This document shows positions 27,369-36,265 of a DNA stretch of 64,000 nucleotides, piece after piece (within the stretch, counting starts at the first letter, position 1; every line of letters starts with the position of its first letter). Made by a program: the position numbers and the translations under genes. Origin of the DNA: an uncultured Pseudohongiella sp. (GTDB taxonomy: Bacteria > Pseudomonadota > Gammaproteobacteria > Pseudomonadales > Pseudohongiellaceae); the NCBI GenBank assembly GCA_951812715.1, contig OX638323.1:2398577-2462576 (forward strand), given 5' to 3'. The notes beneath the pieces are model-generated. The model was not told the DNA's origin, searched no databases, and saw only the letters and a list, made by a program, of their open reading frames with translations.

Positions 27369-28594
27369 CAATGAACGAATTCAGTCTGGGCCTGGCGAAT
27401 GGCGTCGATCCGGCCGCGGGCGATGAGTTCCCCGGCATCCGCTGCCGGTCTGTCTCGCAACAGCTTGCCGGCATCGACCGAATTCACGGCCGCCAGCATG
27501 CGCTCCAGGAAATCGTTCTGGGGATATTCGCATTCCTCGAAGCCCGTGCGGCCGCGGGCGTCGGCCAGACAGGCCGTCAGGAATCGTTCGAATCTTTGCG
27601 GTCGGCGGATTGCGTCGAGACCCGTCAAGAGCCGTAAAACGGTTGCCGGCCGCAAGCTTTGCACGCGGTGCTGCAAGGTGTGATATTTGCAAACGGCCTC
27701 CGCGGTTTGTGCGAATTCTCGGGGGACTCCCAGCCGCCGGGTGATTTCCTTGATCAGCGGCACGCCGAGCGCGTCATGGCCGTGATGGCTCGGCCACTTT
27801 GACGGGTCGGTGACGCCCTTGCCGACATCGTGCAACAGCACCGCGTATCGCGTGATGGGATCGTCCGTGAGCCGCGCCGCCGCTTGCACGCACATCAGCG
27901 TATGGACGCCGGTGTCGATTTCCGGATGATATTTTTCCGGTTGCGGCACCCCGAAAAGACGATTCACTTCGGGCAGAATAACCTGCAGCGCGCAACATTC
28001 ACGCAGTACGCGAAAGAATTCCGCGGGAGATTTGCTGCCCAGCGCCAGTTCAATCTCCTGCCAGACTCGCTCCCGGGTCAATTCGGCGAGTTCGTCTCGC
28101 CCGACCATCTCCCGCATCAATTGCATGGTTTCCGGCGCAACGCCAAAACCCAGAGGCTGTAGTCGCGCGGCAAAGCGGGCGACCCGCAATACTCGCAGCG
28201 GATCTTCGCGGAAGGCCGGTGAGACATGGCGCAGGACGCGATGCTCCAGATCCTCGCGGCCACCGTACGGATCGATCAACTCGCCATCTTCGGTTTCGGC
28301 CATGGCATTGACAGTGAGATCGCGCCGCGCAAGATCTTCTTCCAGGCTTACTTCCGCGCCGGTAGCAAACGCGAATCCGGTATGGCCGGGAGCGATTTTT
28401 CGTTCCCGGCGCGCGAGGGCGTATTGCTCCCTGGTTTTGGGATGCAGATAGACCGGGAAATCCTTGCCGACCTGCTGGAAGCCGCGCTGCTCAAGGTCCG
28501 CGCCATCGCCGCCAACGACCACCCAGTCCTTTTCCAGGACCGGAAGTTCGAGCAACCTGTCGCGCACGGCGCCGCCTACCAGATAGGTTTTCAT
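27368..28594 (-). CDS. cca: Multifunctional CCA-adding tRNA nucleotidyltransferase
   Basis: Adds or repairs the 3' CCA of tRNAs. The 408-residue protein has the class II nucleotidyltransferase head (MKTYLVGGAVRDRLLELPVLEKDWVVVG, then RRDLTVNAMA and the RREDPLRVLR-like segment FREDPLRVLRVARFAARL) and a C-terminal HD phosphohydrolase domain (LLHDVGKGVT, HHGHDALG), the arrangement of gammaproteobacterial enzymes with added phosphodiesterase/phosphatase activity. I start it at the ATG at 28594; the longer open frame has no family match upstream. Pteridine reductase follows with a one-base overlap. Confidence 0.95.
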   Translation of the reverse strand: MKTYLVGGAVRDRLLELPVLEKDWVVVGGDGADLEQRGFQQVGKDFPVYLHPKTREQYALARRERKIAPGHTGFAFATGAEVSLEEDLARRDLTVNAMAETEDGELIDPYGGREDLEHRVLRHVSPAFREDPLRVLRVARFAARLQPLGFGVAPETMQLMREMVGRDELAELTRERVWQEIELALGSKSPAEFFRVLRECCALQVILPEVNRLFGVPQPEKYHPEIDTGVHTLMCVQAAARLTDDPITRYAVLLHDVGKGVTDPSKWPSHHGHDALGVPLIKEITRRLGVPREFAQTAEAVCKYHTLQHRVQSLRPATVLRLLTGLDAIRRPQRFERFLTACLADARGRTGFEECEYPQNDFLERMLAAVNSVDAGKLLRDRPAADAGELIARGRIDAIRQAQTEFVH

Positions 28595-28656
28595 GACGAA
28601 GAATCCTGACGTTCCAGATGAACCCATATTATACGGCGCTCGGCGGAGGATTTGGC

Positions 28657-28850
28657 GCATGCCGTCCATGGCGCTATTCGGGCGGTTTCGATAGACTCCA
28701 GCCGTGCCTGTCCAGTCGCCGCGCATAGCTCGGCGTCGCTCGGGATTTCACACGAAGCTGGCGCTTCGCGAATGCTTGCCCTCGCCCTTGGCGAGTTGTG
28801 CGGCTCTAGAAGCGTTGCTTCGTCGGCTGCGCCGACCGGGCCTCGCTCTT
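28657..28850. repeat. Dispersed ~190-bp repeat, copy B
   Basis: Matches copy A (8370-8550) in order and orientation: gcatgcc, ctgtccagtcgccg-gcatag, gcgtcgctcggga, cgaagctggcgctt, aatgcttgccctcgc, gccgaccgggcctcgctctt. It ends exactly at the apaH stop codon (28850-28852), just as copy A ends at the dnaG stop. It fills most of the 255-base gap between cca and apaH and holds no gene. Confidence 0.8.
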
Positions 28851-29668
28851 CAGCCCTGTACCGAAAACCGGACGCCGTCTTCCAGCCGCATGGCGGTCAG
28901 CGTGCCGCCCCAGACGCAGCCGGTGTCGAGTGCATGAACTCGCTCCTGACCGGTTTTGCCTACAATAGCGGCCCAGTGACCGAACACGATATCGGCTTCC
29001 CTGGTGACTCGTTGCCAGCGAAACCAGGGTTCGTATCCGGGAGGCGCGGTGTCGATGCCTTCCTTCAGGTCGAGCCGCAATCGTCCCTCGCTGTCGCAGA
29101 AGCGGATCCGGGTCAGATAATTGGTAATCGCGCGCAGGCGGCGCTGCTTGCTCAGGCCGTCATCCCACAGGTCCGGCTCGTCTCCATACATGTGGGACAG
29201 GAATTTTCTCGGTTTGTCGCGCAGGGCGGCTTCGACTTCCCGCGCCAGGGCAAGCGTCTTCCCGATCGACCACCCCGGCGCCAATCCCGCGTGAACCATG
29301 AGGAAGGGGCGAGGACCGTCTTCGGCGTCAACGGTCTCGTAATGCGCCAGCGGCTTCAGCCGCAGCCAATCGGCGAGGTCGTCGCAATCACTTGCCGCCA
29401 GCAGTTCGCGCAATCTGTCCTTGCGGCGCATGGGGGCGCAGCCTTCGTGGACCGCCAGGAAGTGCAAGTCGTGATTGCCGAGGACCGCCACCAGGGAATC
29501 GTCGATGTCGCGCAGGCGGCGCAGGGTTTCAAGCGATTTCGGCCCGCGGTTGACCAGGTCGCCCACGCACCACAGCCGGTCCTGCCCAGGTGTAAAACCG
29601 ATCTTCCTGAGCAGCTTCTTCAGCGGTTTGTAGCAACCCTGGATATCCCCGATCGCGTAATTGCTCAT
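28850..29668 (-). CDS. apaH: Diadenosine tetraphosphatase (symmetrical)
   Basis: Hydrolyses Ap4A to two ADP and also removes Np4 caps from RNA in E. coli. The 272-residue protein is full length and shows the metallophosphatase motifs GDIQGC (D-x-H-type motif with Gln, as in ApaH), GDLVNRGP, LGNHD and MVHAGL, with VFGHWA near the end. The start at 29668 (MSNYAIGDIQG) has AGGAAATT directly upstream. It is the last gene of the lptD-surA-pdxA-rsmA-apaG-apaH block, but is separated from apaG by 273 bases with two hairpins, so may have separate transcription. Confidence 0.95.
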   Translation of the reverse strand: MSNYAIGDIQGCYKPLKKLLRKIGFTPGQDRLWCVGDLVNRGPKSLETLRRLRDIDDSLVAVLGNHDLHFLAVHEGCAPMRRKDRLRELLAASDCDDLADWLRLKPLAHYETVDAEDGPRPFLMVHAGLAPGWSIGKTLALAREVEAALRDKPRKFLSHMYGDEPDLWDDGLSKQRRLRAITNYLTRIRFCDSEGRLRLDLKEGIDTAPPGYEPWFRWQRVTREADIVFGHWAAIVGKTGQERVHALDTGCVWGGTLTAMRLEDGVRFSVQG

Positions 29669-29717
29669 AATTTCCTGATTCCTTGTTCGGCGTTCCTGAC
29701 CCCTTGCCGCTGCTTGA

Positions 29718-29743
29718 GGAAGCTCCGATTTAGCGGAGCTTCC
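29718..29743. repeat. Perfect 10-bp inverted repeat upstream of apaH
   Basis: GGAAGCTCCG (29718-29727) and CGGAGCTTCC (29734-29743) flank a 6-base loop. It lies about 50 bases before the apaH start in the apaG-apaH gap. No T-run follows. It could be a leader structure or a decayed terminator. Confidence 0.6.
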
Positions 29744-29907
29744 GCAGCGCATGGATGTGCCGCCGAAACTGTTGCCGCGGCAATACCGCGCGCCGCGGTG
29801 AAACCGGAGCGCCCACGGAATCGCGCACATGGCAGTGCGCGCAAAATTCGATGACGCAAGCCATTGAATTCGTCAGCAAAGCAAAACTACGCTCGTTGCG
29901 CGGCAAT

Positions 29908-29933
29908 GAACAATTCCACGGACGGAATTGTTC
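29908..29933 (-). terminator. Hairpin just downstream of apaG
   Basis: GAACAATTCC (29908-29917) and GGAATTGTTC (29924-29933) form a perfect 10-bp stem with a 6-base loop, nine bases past the apaG stop. The position suggests termination or processing of the lptD-to-apaG message, but there is no clear T-run on the minus strand. Confidence 0.5.
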
Positions 29934-29941
29934 ACGGAAAA

Positions 29942-30322
29942 CTAGTGTATCGTTCGCGGCGGCGCCAGCAGAAACATCGGAATCGGTGCGTCGAAGCTTT
30001 CGCCATTCGCGGTCACCATGCGGTAACTGCCATGCATGGTTCCCGTTTCCGTCTCGATAATCGCGCCACTGCTGTACTGGAAGGTTTCGCCGGGTTCTAT
30101 GGTCGGCTGTAGCCCGACCACGCCCGGCCCCTCAACTTCCTCAACCCCGTTTCGGGCATCGGTGATGTACCAGTGACGCGACAGCAACTGCACCGGCTGG
30201 CTCCCGGTATTGGTGATATGGATGGTATAGGCGAAAGCATAGCGGCTGGCTTCCGGGTCGGACTGGTTTTCGAGATACATGGCTATCGGAGCGATCTCTA
30301 TGTGGTCGGCCGGGTTCGTCAT
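29942..30322 (-). CDS. apaG: ApaG protein
   Basis: A 126-residue single-domain protein of the ApaG/DUF525 beta-sandwich family, with YAFAYTIHITNTGSQPVQLLSRHWYITDARN, VEGPGVVGLQPTIEPGETFQYSSGA and GTMHGSYRM, all standard. The family is implicated in cation tolerance in enterobacteria and occurs as a domain in eukaryotic F-box proteins; its molecular role is unknown. Its start overlaps the rsmA stop by four bases (ATGA type), so the two are translationally coupled. Confidence 0.95.
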   Translation of the reverse strand: MTNPADHIEIAPIAMYLENQSDPEASRYAFAYTIHITNTGSQPVQLLSRHWYITDARNGVEEVEGPGVVGLQPTIEPGETFQYSSGAIIETETGTMHGSYRMVTANGESFDAPIPMFLLAPPRTIH

Positions 30323-31125
30323 TCTTTAACTTCCGCGGAAATGGCGTCGCTGATGTTGACATAGTCTGCCAGACCGAGTTGTTCAGGTCGCGCGCCGAGG
30401 TCCACCGGCAGTTTTTCCAGCACGTTTCCGGCGGCAATCGTCTTCAGGCTATTACGCAAGGTCTTGCGGCGCTGGCCGAAAGCGGTGCGAACGACCAGGG
30501 CCAAACAGGCCTCATCCTCCACTTGCAGCGGCCGCGGCCGGTAGGGGCGCAGCCGCACGACGGAGGACATGACTTTCGGTTTCGGCCGAAATGCTTCCGG
30601 CGGCACATGAAACAGCCGCTCGGCCGCGCAATAGTAATTAAGCATTACGCTCAACCTGCCATAGTCCCGGTTGCCAGGCGCCGCGGTCATGCGTTCCACG
30701 ACTTCCCGTTGCAGCATAAAAGTCATGTCGGTGATCAGGCGCGACATCTTGAGCAGATGAAACAGCACCGGCGTCGAAATATTGTAGGGAAGATTGGCGG
30801 CGATTCGCAGACCGCTGCCGTTGCCTGCCAGTTCCCCCAGATCGAATTTCAGAATATCCCGGCAATGTATGCGCACGTTTTCCTGTCCCCGGAAGCGCGA
30901 TTCGAGCTGCCGCGCCAGATCACGGTCGAGTTCGATACAGTCGAGCCGGCCGGCGGCCTTGGCCAGAGGCAGGGTCAGCGCGCCGTCGCCCGGACCGATT
31001 TCAATGCAATGATCGCCGGAGCCGGGCGCGATGGCCGCGATAATGCGGCCGATGTAGCTGGCGTCGCGCAGAAAATGTTGTCCAAACCGCTTGCGCGGCC
31101 GGTGCCTGCCGCCCGCGCCGTTCAC
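30319..31125 (-). CDS. rsmA: 16S rRNA dimethyladenosine transferase
   Basis: Dimethylates two adjacent adenosines (A1518/A1519 in E. coli numbering) in 16S rRNA during late 30S assembly. The 268-residue protein shows [11 protein letters not shown], the SAM-binding [14 protein letters not shown], and the catalytic NLPYNIS motif, followed by [12 protein letters not shown]. The full family length is present. It overlaps pdxA upstream and apaG downstream by four bases each, the tight operon order of gammaproteobacteria. Confidence 0.97.
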   Translation of the reverse strand: MNGAGGRHRPRKRFGQHFLRDASYIGRIIAAIAPGSGDHCIEIGPGDGALTLPLAKAAGRLDCIELDRDLARQLESRFRGQENVRIHCRDILKFDLGELAGNGSGLRIAANLPYNISTPVLFHLLKMSRLITDMTFMLQREVVERMTAAPGNRDYGRLSVMLNYYCAAERLFHVPPEAFRPKPKVMSSVVRLRPYRPRPLQVEDEACLALVVRTAFGQRRKTLRNSLKTIAAGNVLEKLPVDLGARPEQLGLADYVNISDAISAEVKE

Positions 31126-32108
31126 TCGGGATCGCCAGCGCGCAACATTTCCAGCGCGGTTTCAATTGCGAAACGGAGGCTGCCGCTATCGGCCTTGCCG
31201 CTGCCGGCAAGATCCAGCGCGGCGCCATGATCGACCGAGGTGCGGATAATGGGCAGGCCGAGCGTGACATTGACGGCTTTGCCGAAACCCTTGAACTTGA
31301 GTACGGGCAGTCCCTGGTCGTGGTACATGCTCAGCACCGCGTCCGCATGGTCCAGGTAACGCGGAGTGAACAAGGTATCTGCCGGCAAGGGGCCGGCGAG
31401 CTCCATGCCCGAAGCGCGCAACTCCGCCAGCGCGGGTTCGATGACTTCCTGCTCTTCCCTGCCGAGTTCCCCGGATTCGCCGGCGTGGGGGTTCAATCCG
31501 CAGACCAGGATGCGGGGCCGCTCAATGCCGAAGCGGACGCGCAAGTCCCGCTCCAATATAGTTAACACCTGAAGCAACCGTTCGCGAGAAATGGCGGCGG
31601 ATACTTCCTTGAGGGGCAGATGGGTCGTGGCCAGCGCCACTCGCAGGCCGGGAGTAGCGAGCATCATGACGCTCGACTCGCAGCCGCAAATCTCGGCGAG
31701 AAATTCGGTATGGCCGGAGAACGGGTAGCCGCCCTGATTAATGACGGCCTTATGCACCGGGCCGGTAACCAGTGCGTCGGCGCGGCCATCCAAAACCTGG
31801 CGGGTGGCTACGCGCAAGGTTTCCAGCACATAGCCGGAGTTTGCCGGATTCAGTTCGCCCGCAATCGCCGGCGCCGGCAGCCGGATCGGCGCCGTCCGCA
31901 ATTCTCCCGGAGCACAGGCGCGCGCGCTCGCGCCGGGTGGCGCAAGCTTGAGCGGCAATTCCAGCGCGGCTGCGCGCTCGCGCAGCAGATCGGGGTCGGA
32001 GAAAGCGATGAGTTCAACGTTGGCCGGTGGGTTACGGGCCAGTTGCACACACAGGTCCGGGCCGATGCCCGCCGGTTCGCCAGGTGTCAGCGCGAGTCTA
32101 TAAACCAA
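31122..32108 (-). CDS. pdxA: 4-hydroxythreonine-4-phosphate dehydrogenase
   Basis: Oxidises 4-phosphohydroxy-threonine in the DXP-dependent pyridoxal phosphate pathway. The 328-residue protein begins [15 protein letters not shown] and has [57 protein letters not shown] and [11 protein letters not shown], which contain the conserved metal-binding histidines. It lies 12 bases after surA and overlaps rsmA by four bases. Confidence 0.96.
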   Translation of the reverse strand: MVYRLALTPGEPAGIGPDLCVQLARNPPANVELIAFSDPDLLRERAAALELPLKLAPPGASARACAPGELRTAPIRLPAPAIAGELNPANSGYVLETLRVATRQVLDGRADALVTGPVHKAVINQGGYPFSGHTEFLAEICGCESSVMMLATPGLRVALATTHLPLKEVSAAISRERLLQVLTILERDLRVRFGIERPRILVCGLNPHAGESGELGREEQEVIEPALAELRASGMELAGPLPADTLFTPRYLDHADAVLSMYHDQGLPVLKFKGFGKAVNVTLGLPIIRTSVDHGAALDLAGSGKADSGSLRFAIETALEMLRAGDPE

Positions 32109-32120
32109 TAGATCAAGTTC

Positions 32121-33428
32121 TCAATCGACGTATTCGACGAATGCTTCCTCGCGAATCTCGATCAGCCAGTTTTGCAGTTCAAGGTCAAATTTGCGGTTGC
32201 GCAGAACGTTCTCGGCTTCGGATCTGGTGAATTCCTGACTGAGGTCGGATAGCTGCCGGCCGAGCAATTCGATAATGTGCCAACCGGTATCGGTGCGCAC
32301 CGGCTCGCTGAGATCGCCGACTTCCATTTCGTTTACTACGATTTCCCATTCCAACGGCATGCCGCCTTCATTGATCCAGTCGATATCGCCGCCGGCAACC
32401 ACGGATGCGGCATCGTCGGAATTCTGCCGAGCGATCTCGGCAAAGTCCTCGCCGTCCACAATACGCTGACGCAGGCGCCGGATTTCCGCCAGCGACTGCT
32501 GATCGTCGCGGATCTCGTTGGGACTGAGCATGATGTGGCGCAGATGGGTCTGTTGCACGAACTGGGAAGTGCCGCCACGCTGATCGCCCAACTGGATTAT
32601 GTGCAGGCCATTGGCTGCCTCGAAGGGTCCTTCGAGCTGGCCGACATCCATGTCTTCCACTGCGTCCGCGAACAGCGCCGGGATCTGATCGAGCCTGCGC
32701 CAGCCGAAATCGGTGGCCGTGACCGGAAATTGACTGTTTTGCATGGCTTCCGCGCGCAGCGCGGCGAAATCCTCTCCTGCTTCGAGGCGCGCCAAAATTT
32801 CGCCGGCGTAAATCATTTTCCGTTGCCGCAAATCATCCGAATCCTCGGCGCTGAAAGGCACGACCATGTGATTCAGGAAGTAGTCCGGCTGCATCAGTTC
32901 CTGGCCCATCTCGGAATTGATGAAGTTTTCGATTTCCTGGTCGGTGATGCGGATGCGCTGATTGACCAGACCTCGCTGTAATTCCTGCAAGGTCATCTGC
33001 CGCCGCACTTGCTCGCGGGTTTGCAGATAGACGCCCGCCCGTTCCAGGGTGGTTACATATTGATCGAAGGTCATATCGCTGTTTTGCGCCATCGAGCCAA
33101 GCACCCGATTAATGGTATCGTCGTCAAAGCGAATATTGACGCGTTCGGCAATCTGCATTTGCAGATTCTCCAGCACCAGGGCTTCCAGCACATCGCCGTA
33201 GATATCTTCCAGGTCTGGCTGCGGCTGATTGTTGCGCACCGCATTGGCGTAGATGTCCGCGAGGCGTGCGTCGACCTCGCTTTGCAGCACCACGCCGGTA
33301 TCGACGATGGCCACTATGCGGTCGAGCAATTGCCGCTCCTGGCCCAGGGCGGGCGATAGAGCGCAAGACAGCAGCGCGGTCAGCAAGGCAAATGCCGGCC
33401 CTGGGCCGGCTGGCAGGAATTTACTCAT
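32121..33428 (-). CDS. surA: Periplasmic chaperone / peptidyl-prolyl isomerase SurA
   Basis: Escorts outer membrane proteins such as LptD through the periplasm. The 435-residue protein has a signal peptide (about 1-30), a SurA N-terminal domain (LLDRIVAIVDTGVVLQSEVDARL), and two parvulin domains, the second starting with RHIMLSPNEIRDDQQSL. The C-terminal helix completes the chaperone core. I use the ATG at 33428 (MSKFLPAGP); its first bases overlap the lptD stop by eight bases, indicating coupling. Confidence 0.96.
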   Translation of the reverse strand: MSKFLPAGPGPAFALLTALLSCALSPALGQERQLLDRIVAIVDTGVVLQSEVDARLADIYANAVRNNQPQPDLEDIYGDVLEALVLENLQMQIAERVNIRFDDDTINRVLGSMAQNSDMTFDQYVTTLERAGVYLQTREQVRRQMTLQELQRGLVNQRIRITDQEIENFINSEMGQELMQPDYFLNHMVVPFSAEDSDDLRQRKMIYAGEILARLEAGEDFAALRAEAMQNSQFPVTATDFGWRRLDQIPALFADAVEDMDVGQLEGPFEAANGLHIIQLGDQRGGTSQFVQQTHLRHIMLSPNEIRDDQQSLAEIRRLRQRIVDGEDFAEIARQNSDDAASVVAGGDIDWINEGGMPLEWEIVVNEMEVGDLSEPVRTDTGWHIIELLGRQLSDLSQEFTRSEAENVLRNRKFDLELQNWLIEIREEAFVEYVD

Positions 33429-35886
33429 AATCCGGATCTCTGAACCCCTGTATTCCGTCACTCAACAAATCGCTCAAACCGCCGCCGGCAAGATTGCCGA
33501 AGCCGTGCAAGCTGAATTGCACGAAAACGCCGCGGTTGGAAGGGACATTAGGGACAAACAATTCATATTCGTCAAGCCATTGCCGTCCAATTACGCGGAT
33601 CGTGGCGCAACAGTTACGATATTCGACACCGGCAAACGCTTCCAGGTTCCGCGAATTGGCATGGTCATAATTCCATCGCGCCAGCAATTTCCAGTTCGCC
33701 GACAGCGGCCAGGCGCCGGATACGTCGGTTTGACTGATATCGGGATCGATGCCCGCGCGGAGCAGATAAGGAGTAGCCTGCAACAGCGAGCGATGACGCC
33801 AGGAAAAATTGAACAGGCGCTCGCTGTCGCGTTGATAGCGCAATTGCAAGCTGCCTTCGTCGACTTCGCCATGGTGCTCGTTCCATTGTACATCGGCGCC
33901 GATTCGCCAGTTCTGCCGGAAGCGATATTCCAGCTCTCCCACCAATGCCGAAGTATCGCTGACCGGCGAATAAAGCGGCTGCCATTGACGCAAGGGATCG
34001 GCGAGGCTGACCAGGCGGTCGCGGAAATAACGAACCTGGCCGAAACTGAAACGGGCGCGTTCGCGGCCGTCGCTATCGAGCAGGCGGCTGGTCACGGCAA
34101 TCCCGAGTTGGTCGGCGTCGGCGAAACGGTCGCCGCCGCTGAAGCGGCGTTCGCGGAACAATTGCGGGAATCCGAAATTCATTTCGGCGGAATCGAACAG
34201 CGGCAACATGCTTTGATCGCGATATTGCCGGTACCGGTAGAAAAGGCGTGGCTCCAGAGTCTGCATTCCGTTTTCGCCTTGCCGCTGGCGCTCGAAGATC
34301 AGTCCGCCGTCGATACTATAGCCGGCCAGACCCAGGCTCGGGCTGGCGGGGCTGCCGAGCGCCTGCCGCTCGAGTCGATAACTCAGATGTTCGTAACTGG
34401 CCGCCGCGCGCAGAAACGAGCCGGGGGTTTCCAGTGCCCAATCCAGCCGCGGCGAGAAATTGACGCGGCGGCCCGTGGTCAGGGCGCCGTTTTCGATGTT
34501 CTGCCTGGAAATGAGGCTCTCGTCCAGTTTGCGGTCAAAATGCGCTGCCTGACCGGACAGGCCGAAGCGCAGATTCGCCCCGAGATCGATGCCGGTGCGG
34601 AAGCGGAAATGCGGCAGGCGATCGTAAGGTTTGGCGATGTTCAGAGCGTCGATCAGGGGATCGATGATCTGGAAGCGTTGCACATCGAGATCGGCCTGCA
34701 CGGCGGCGGACCGATAGCTCAGGCGCGCCTGCCGGTTCAGATGGTTCCGGGCGGTGACGTTGAGGCCGCCTCCGGCCAGATCGATAAACCAGTCCCGGTC
34801 GCTGACCGCGGTGAAATCCAACATGGTGCGCCAGTTTTCGCCGAGCAGTCCGTTGTGCTGGAAACCGGCAAACCAGCGATTTTCGGTTGGCGGGGAGCCT
34901 GATCCGGGCATATCGGCAAGATCGGAATCGAATTGCTTGTCATTGCCTAGCCAGGACACATTCACGGTATTCATCGACCAGTCGGCGAGATAGCGGAACT
35001 CGGCGCCGAGCATGACGCCGCGGTCGCTGATCAGCCGCGGCATGACGGTGGCGTCGTAATGGAGCGCCAGGTTCATATAAAAGGGCAGTTCGAAATCGAA
35101 TCCGCCGCTGCGGGTAGAACCCGTGCTTGGCGGCAGGAAGCCCGTGACCCGTTGATCCCCCAAAGGAAAGGTCAGATTGTACGGGTAACGGAATACCGTC
35201 ATTTCGCCGAGACGCAGCCGCAGATCGCGAGCCTTGCCACGCCCCAGTTCCGGATTCAGCGTCATGGCGTCAGCGGCGATGGTCCAGAACGGATCGACCG
35301 GTTCGCAACGGCTGAATTCGCCGTTTTCCAGGACGATGCGGCCGGATTCGCTGTCGTGGACGATGGCGGCGGCGCTGCCGTGGATGCCGGTTTCATGCAG
35401 CACATAGCGGGCGGATCGCACCTGGTTCAAGTTGCTTTCGTTGTCGATGAAAGCCGAGCTTCCCCGCAGCAGGATGCCGGGTTCGCGGAATTCCACATTG
35501 CCTTCGAGTTCGAAGACGTCGGCGGCATTGTCGATGACCGTGGCGCCGTCATTGACAATCCTGCGCGAGCCTTCCCGGACCGTAACTTCGCCGCTGATGC
35601 TGATCGTGTCAGGGTCGGTCTGGGTAAATCCTTGTGCCGCGGTAAATCTGGTCCGATCGTCTTCCGGGCCGCCAGCCGCCGATCTGCTACTATCGATGAA
35701 CGCGCCGCAGCAGGCCGGCGCCAGCTCGGCGCGCTGCTCCGGAGACATGGCTTCCACCGGTACCCAATCCAAGCGCTCAGCTTCTGCCGCGGCTATCGAC
35801 TGTCGTTCGGCGGCGGCCGCATGCCAGCAACAGGCAAACAGCGAAATGGCCAGCAAAATTCTGGGTCCGGGTTCAGCAGCTTGCAT
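33421..35886 (-). CDS. lptD: LPS assembly outer membrane protein LptD
   Basis: Inserts lipopolysaccharide into the outer leaflet with LptE. The 821-residue protein has a signal peptide (1-26, ending AAA), an N-terminal OstA/jellyroll domain (GEVTVREGSRRIVNDGATVID, DVFELEGNVEFREPG) and a large C-terminal barrel ending with NLAGGGLSDLLSDG. N-terminal cysteines (ACC and SRCEP) and a late CC pair (YRNCCATI) correspond to the disulfide-forming cysteines of LptD. The start at 35886 (MQAAEPGPRILL) precedes a good signal peptide; the longer open frame runs through dispersed repeat C. It heads the lptD-surA-pdxA-rsmA-apaG block and is divergent from amgK. Confidence 0.95.
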   Translation of the reverse strand: MQAAEPGPRILLAISLFACCWHAAAAERQSIAAAEAERLDWVPVEAMSPEQRAELAPACCGAFIDSSRSAAGGPEDDRTRFTAAQGFTQTDPDTISISGEVTVREGSRRIVNDGATVIDNAADVFELEGNVEFREPGILLRGSSAFIDNESNLNQVRSARYVLHETGIHGSAAAIVHDSESGRIVLENGEFSRCEPVDPFWTIAADAMTLNPELGRGKARDLRLRLGEMTVFRYPYNLTFPLGDQRVTGFLPPSTGSTRSGGFDFELPFYMNLALHYDATVMPRLISDRGVMLGAEFRYLADWSMNTVNVSWLGNDKQFDSDLADMPGSGSPPTENRWFAGFQHNGLLGENWRTMLDFTAVSDRDWFIDLAGGGLNVTARNHLNRQARLSYRSAAVQADLDVQRFQIIDPLIDALNIAKPYDRLPHFRFRTGIDLGANLRFGLSGQAAHFDRKLDESLISRQNIENGALTTGRRVNFSPRLDWALETPGSFLRAAASYEHLSYRLERQALGSPASPSLGLAGYSIDGGLIFERQRQGENGMQTLEPRLFYRYRQYRDQSMLPLFDSAEMNFGFPQLFRERRFSGGDRFADADQLGIAVTSRLLDSDGRERARFSFGQVRYFRDRLVSLADPLRQWQPLYSPVSDTSALVGELEYRFRQNWRIGADVQWNEHHGEVDEGSLQLRYQRDSERLFNFSWRHRSLLQATPYLLRAGIDPDISQTDVSGAWPLSANWKLLARWNYDHANSRNLEAFAGVEYRNCCATIRVIGRQWLDEYELFVPNVPSNRGVFVQFSLHGFGNLAGGGLSDLLSDGIQGFRDPDYE

Positions 35887-35967
35887 GGGAGGTCGATATT
35901 CCTGACAGCGGGGTACCAGCGCGGCAGGGCCGGGCAACGGCATCATAATGGAACGAAGTCCGAATGC

Positions 35968-36164
35968 AAGGGCGAGGCCCGGTCGGCGAAGCCGACAAGA
36001 AGCGCGGCTTGTTGCGGGCCGAACGATTTGCCAGCGGCGAGAGCAAGCGTTTACCAAGCGCCAGCTTCGTGTGCAGTGCCGAGCGGCGCCGAGCAATGCT
36101 CCGTGACTGGACTGGCAAGGCTGGAGTTTGGAGAAACCACTCTCTCGCGCCAAGGAAGGCATGC
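35968..36164. repeat. Dispersed ~190-bp repeat, copy C (inverted)
   Basis: The reverse complement of this stretch matches copies A and B: gcatgcc, ccttgccagtccagtc, gctcggcgccgctcgg, cacgaagctggcgcttgg, aaacgcttgctctcgc, gccgaccgggcctcgccctt. It occupies about half of the 379-base divergent gap between lptD and amgK, so any promoter for either gene must lie beside or within it. No gene is present here. Confidence 0.8.
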
Positions 36165-36265
36165 ACTTGGTTAGCCAAGTCTAATTCAGTAGCCGACGGA
36201 AAGCGACCGGAGCTTGGGACTTGGCGCGCATTCGACCAAAATGAGAATAGCTGAAAGTGGAGCCA

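Noticed and set aside
33253..34902. 549-codon plus-strand frame opposite lptD
   Set aside because: Antisense shadow of lptD with no recognisable motifs.
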